Positions 60,896 through 64,000 of a stretch of DNA of 64,000 bases are shown here, in pieces (position 1 is the first letter of the stretch; each line of letters opens with the position of its first letter). The translations under genes and the position numbers were made by a program. Below the pieces are notes generated by a model. The model was given only the letters and a program-made list of their open reading frames with translations, did no database searches and was not told where the DNA came from. This stretch comes from DASXHZ01 sp036488085 (GTDB taxonomy: Bacteria; Acidobacteriota; Thermoanaerobaculia; Gp7-AA8): contig DASXHZ010000078.1 in NCBI GenBank assembly GCA_036488085.1, forward strand, positions 7,435 through 71,434. Reading direction: 5' to 3'.

Positions 60896-63115
60896 ATGCG
60901 TCGCATTCTCACGCTCATCCTCGCCCTCACCGCCACGCTCGCCTTCGCCCAACCCTCCAACCCGCCCCTCCTCGGCTTCTCCGCCGCGTCCGCGGAAAAG
61001 GAGCGCGCGGTGGAGCAGCAGTTCGACGCGCAGCTCCATCGCGACAACCTGCGCGAGTGGATGAAGCGGCTCTCCGCGCGTCCGCACCACGTCGGCTCGC
61101 CGTACGACAAAGACAACGCCGAGTTCATCGAGTCGTTGCTGAAGTCGTGGGGCTACGACACCCACATCGAAGAGTTCTACGTCCTCTTCCCGACACCGAA
61201 GACACGTCTCGTCGAGCTGACTTCCCCCGAGCACTTCACCGCGAAGCTCTTCGAGCCGCCCGTGCCGGGCGACGCGACCTCGGGGCAGACCAGCGAACAG
61301 CTTCCGGTCTACAACGCCTACTCCATCGACGGCGACGTCACCGGCGATCTCGTCTACGCGAACTACGGCATCCCCGCCGACTACGAGCTCCTCGCGCGCA
61401 ACGGCATCGACGTGCGCGGCAAGATCGTCATCACGCGTTACGGCGGATCGTGGCGCGGCATCAAGCCGAAGGTCGCCGCGGAGCATGGCGCGGTCGGATG
61501 CCTCATCTACTCCGACCCGCGCGATGACGGCTACTTCCAGGGCGACGTCTATCCGAAAGGGGCCTACCGCAACGAGAACGGCGCGCAACGCGGCTCGGTC
61601 GCCGACATGCCGGTCTACGCGGGCGATCCGCTCACGCCGGGCGTCGGCGCCACGAAGGACGCCAAGCGGCTCGCGCTCAAAGATGCCGCGACGCTGACGA
61701 AGATCCCGGTGCTCCCGATCTCATACGGCGACGCGCTGCCGCTGCTGCGCGCGATGTCCGGCCCCGTCGCGCCGCCCGACTGGCGCGGCGCACTCCCCAT
61801 CACGTATCACCTCGCCGGCGAAGCGCGCGTGCACCTGAAGGTCGCGTTCAACTGGGACATCAAGCCGCTCTACGACGTCATCGCACGGATGCCTGGCACC
61901 GACCGCGCCGACGAGTGGATCATGCGCGGCAATCACCAGGATGCGTGGGTCAACGGCGCATCCGATCCGATCAGCGGACAGGTCGCGATGCTCGAAGAGG
62001 CGCGCGCCATCGCCGAGCTGGCGAAGAGCGGCTGGCGTCCGCGCCGCACGCTCGTTTATGCCGCGTGGGACGGCGAGGAGCCGGGCCTCCTCGGCTCGAC
62101 GGAGTGGGTCGAGACGCACGCCGATCAGGTCCGCGACCACATCGCCGTCTACATCAACTCCGATTCGAGCGGCCGCGGGTATCTCGATGCCGGTGGATCG
62201 CACACGCTCGAGAAGCTGATGACGCAGGTAGCGCGCGACGTCGTCGATCCGGAGCGCAAGGTGTCGGTCCTTCAGCGCAATCGCGACCGTGCGCTCGCCG
62301 CATCGACGCTTCCGGAGCGGACGAAGGAGATCCGCGACCGCGAGCTGATGCGCCTCGACGCCCTCGGCTCGGGCTCGGACTACACGCCGTTCCTGCAGCA
62401 CATCGGCGTGGCGTCGATGAACATCGGCTACGGCGGCGAGTCTGGCGGCGGCTCGTATCACTCGGTGTACGACTCGTTCGACCACTACATACGCTTCGGC
62501 GATCCGACCTTCGACTACGGCATCGCGCAGGCGCAGACCACCGGCCGGCTCGTGCTCCGCCTCGCCGACGCCGACGTTCTGCCGCTCGAGGTGACCTCGC
62601 TCGCCAGCACGATCTCGACGTACGCCGACGAGGTGATGAAGCTCGCCGACTCGGAGCGCGCGAAGATCGACGAGAAGGACCGTGAGCTCCGCGAGCACAC
62701 GATGGAGATCGCCTCCGATCCGACCAAGCCGTTCTACCCGCCGAAAGCCGAGGATCCCGCGCCGCACCTCGAGTTCGCGCCGCTGGAGAACTCCGTGACG
62801 CTCCTCCAGCGCGCCGCGAAGGACTTCGACGCCGCCGCCGTGAAGGCAACGCCGGAACAGCAGGCCGCGCTCGACCGCGCGCTCATGCACCTCGAGCAGT
62901 CGCTCACCCTCGACCAAGGCCTCCCCCGCCGCCCCTGGTACCGCCACTTCGTCTACGCCCCCGGCTTCTACACCGGCTACGGCGTCAAGACGCTACCCGG
63001 CGTCCGCGAGGCGATCGAGCAACACCAATGGAAGGAAGCCAACGACCAGATCATCGTGCTCGCGAAGGTACTCGAAACGTACGCCAGCGCGGTACGGGCG
63101 GCGACGCCGCGGTAG
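60896..63115 (+). CDS. Exported M28 family metallopeptidase (glutamate carboxypeptidase II-like)
   Basis: A 739-aa secreted zinc peptidase. A signal peptide (MRRILTLILALTATLAFA) precedes a PA domain (VDVRGKIVITRYGGSWRGIKPKVAAEHG-like, ~150-290). The M28 catalytic core has zinc-site motifs NHQDAW, WDGEEPGLLGSTEW and YHSVYDSFDHY, and GSGSDYTPFLQHIGV. A C-terminal transferrin-receptor-like dimerisation domain (RHFVYAPGFYTGYGVKTLPGVREA) completes the prostate-membrane-antigen layout. It probably trims acidic peptides in the periplasm or outside. Confidence 0.92.
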   Translation: MRRILTLILALTATLAFAQPSNPPLLGFSAASAEKERAVEQQFDAQLHRDNLREWMKRLSARPHHVGSPYDKDNAEFIESLLKSWGYDTHIEEFYVLFPTPKTRLVELTSPEHFTAKLFEPPVPGDATSGQTSEQLPVYNAYSIDGDVTGDLVYANYGIPADYELLARNGIDVRGKIVITRYGGSWRGIKPKVAAEHGAVGCLIYSDPRDDGYFQGDVYPKGAYRNENGAQRGSVADMPVYAGDPLTPGVGATKDAKRLALKDAATLTKIPVLPISYGDALPLLRAMSGPVAPPDWRGALPITYHLAGEARVHLKVAFNWDIKPLYDVIARMPGTDRADEWIMRGNHQDAWVNGASDPISGQVAMLEEARAIAELAKSGWRPRRTLVYAAWDGEEPGLLGSTEWVETHADQVRDHIAVYINSDSSGRGYLDAGGSHTLEKLMTQVARDVVDPERKVSVLQRNRDRALAASTLPERTKEIRDRELMRLDALGSGSDYTPFLQHIGVASMNIGYGGESGGGSYHSVYDSFDHYIRFGDPTFDYGIAQAQTTGRLVLRLADADVLPLEVTSLASTISTYADEVMKLADSERAKIDEKDRELREHTMEIASDPTKPFYPPKAEDPAPHLEFAPLENSVTLLQRAAKDFDAAAVKATPEQQAALDRALMHLEQSLTLDQGLPRRPWYRHFVYAPGFYTGYGVKTLPGVREAIEQHQWKEANDQIIVLAKVLETYASAVRAATPR

Positions 63116-63122
63116 GTTTATT

Positions 63123-63245
63123 ACAGTGGCCGGCGACCGGTTGCCGGTTGCCGGCCGCGCAAACACAGCAGACTGGCGTCGAGAACCAAGATCCCACGTC
63201 CCCTCTCCCTCGGGAGAGGGTGCCGCGAAGCGGCGGGTGAGGGGC
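63123..63245. repeat. Palindromic repeats downstream of the M28 gene (families C and E)
   Basis: GGCCGGCGACCGGTTGCCGG with nearby complements (63,123-63,160) is family C. CCCCTCTCCCTCGGGAGAGG followed by GAAGCGGCGGGTGAGGGG (63,197-63,243) is a second palindrome of a kind widespread in bacteria. No gene is seen in 63,116-63,392. Confidence 0.7.
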
Positions 63246-63310
63246 GTGCGTCTCGCGATGGCGCCGGCGGTCGAAGTTGAGCATCGGCGCGCGGGAGGCT
63301 TCGGAAGACG

Positions 63311-63367
63311 TGTGTGGGGGGTCGGCTCTTAGCCGACCCAGGGCCGGCTGAGAGCCGGCCCCACACA
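63311..63367. repeat. Palindromic repeat, family A, intergenic copy
   Basis: TGTGTGGGGGGTCGGCTCTT and the following AGCCGACCC, then GGCCGGCTGAGAGCCGGCC to CCACACA. It is the reverse-complement-like arrangement of the copies at 42,587 and 57,673, here between genes. Confidence 0.85.
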
Positions 63368-63392
63368 TCAGGCGCGGTGCTAGATTCCTCGC

Positions 63393-63956
63393 GTGAGGAT
63401 CGCGGTCTCGGGAACCCACTGCTCGGGCAAGACGACGCTCGTTGAAGACTTCCTCGAGCGCCATCCCGAGTACGTCCACGAGCCGGAGCCGTACGAATGG
63501 CTCGCCGAAGCGCGCGGCGCCGCGTTCTCGGCCGAGTTGTCCGCCGCTGACGTCTGGCAGCAGTTGGAGATCTCGGTCGAGCGTCTCTCCGTCTACGGTC
63601 AGGGGTCGAACCTCATCGCCGAGAGAAGTCCGCTCGATTTCCTCGCCTACCTCGATGCGCTCCTGACCCTCGGGCGCGAAGACACGTCGCCCATGCTCGA
63701 TGCCGCGCGGCAGCTCGTGAGCCGCGGGATGGAGCAGGTCGACCTGCTGGCGGTTCTGCCGTTGAACGACGGCATCGAGGCGCCCGAGGACGAGGATCCG
63801 GAGCTGCGCGAGGCGATGAATCGCAGCCTCGGAGAGATCGTCGATGAGGAATTGGAGCAACTTGCAGCGGCTGGTGTGCGATGCGTGGAGATCGCCGGCA
63901 CGCGGCAGCGGCGGGTGGCCGCGCTGGAAGCCGCGATCGAGACACGCGTCGTTTGA
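63393..63956 (+). CDS. Small P-loop ATPase/kinase-like protein (AAA_28 type)
   Basis: A 187-aa protein with an N-terminal Walker A (VSGTHCSGKTTLVED) and a later NLIAERSPLDFLAYLDAL resembling a lid/Walker B region of NadR- or deoxynucleoside-kinase-like P-loop proteins. The GTG at 63393 is the only suitable start. No signal or membrane segment. The substrate is unknown. Confidence 0.75.
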   Translation: MRIAVSGTHCSGKTTLVEDFLERHPEYVHEPEPYEWLAEARGAAFSAELSAADVWQQLEISVERLSVYGQGSNLIAERSPLDFLAYLDALLTLGREDTSPMLDAARQLVSRGMEQVDLLAVLPLNDGIEAPEDEDPELREAMNRSLGEIVDEELEQLAAAGVRCVEIAGTRQRRVAALEAAIETRVV

Positions 63957-63963
63957 TAGCGAG

Positions 63964-63995
63964 GGAACACGTGCGGACGTAGTCCGCACGGTTCC
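63964..63995. terminator. Hairpin after the P-loop ATPase gene
   Basis: GGAAC-A-CGTGCGGAC and GTCCGCACG-GTTCC form a long stem with one bulged base and a GTA loop, 8 nt after the stop. No T run is visible before the window ends at 64,000, so its role as a terminator is tentative. Confidence 0.5.
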
Positions 63996-64000
63996 ACCTG

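Noticed and set aside
59590..61527. A 645-codon plus-strand ORF.
   Set aside because: It is antisense to asnB and then out of frame with the M28 peptidase gene, both of which have clear family motifs.

Overview
The window is a high-GC, gene-dense bacterial chromosome segment. The mix of genes suggests an Acidobacteriota-like organism: an Oar-type TonB-dependent receptor, a zf-HC2/TPR/CHAT protein beside a sigma factor, tandem ArnT-like glycosyltransferases, and class I fumarase with an aspartase/fumarase homologue. This placement is inferred from gene content only; no 16S gene or other marker is present.

Layout. 1-10.8 kb is a housekeeping block: the 3' end of a TonB receptor, rplU-rpmA-obg-nadD-rsfS, a stand-alone AAA+/Fis regulator, rlmH, a DksA/TraR protein, holA, an MFS transporter, a tandem array of 63-bp hairpin repeats, a hypothetical gene and pxpA. 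It ends at tRNA-Asn(GTT).

10.8-34.0 kb is a composite genomic island in tRNA-Asn. The tRNA 3' end is repeated near 27.22-27.27 kb and 33.97-34.01 kb, which divides the insert in two. Island A (10.87-27.22 kb) carries a tyrosine recombinase and a potassium homeostasis module: a Usp protein, a KimA-like importer, a KdpD kinase half, KdpE, a porin, a small membrane ORF, KdpF-A-B-C, a second Usp protein, the KdpD sensor half, a CPA2 antiporter and a cytochrome P450. Island B (27.27-33.97 kb) has no integrase. It carries a tight five-gene operon that looks like an undescribed anti-phage system: a Rad50/SMC-like ATPase with paired CxxC motifs, a small middle protein, a PD-(D/E)xK nuclease-like protein, a DNA methyltransferase and a DUF4365-like nuclease/helical-repeat protein. 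The layout recalls ABC-3C/Lamassu systems with a modification arm added.

34-44 kb returns to chromosome-like sequence. It holds a minus-strand trio (acyl-CoA dehydrogenase-like, PhnD-like binding protein, TusA-ferritin-like fusion), a decayed cytochrome-like gene, small ORFs, and a regulatory cassette made of a sigma factor, a 1087-aa anti-sigma/TPR/CHAT protein and an unknown 310-aa protein. A response regulator and tRNA-Cys follow.

44-64 kb holds an HhH-GPD glycosylase, rlmN, thpR, an aspartase/fumarase homologue, the two class I fumarase subunits, a secreted CARDB-like protein, a TMEM175-type channel, clpB behind a HAIR/HspR operator, two membrane glycosyltransferases, a cupredoxin lipoprotein, asnB, an M28 peptidase and a small P-loop ATPase. 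Several families of palindromic repeats recur from 37 kb onward. Some lie in frame inside coding sequences.
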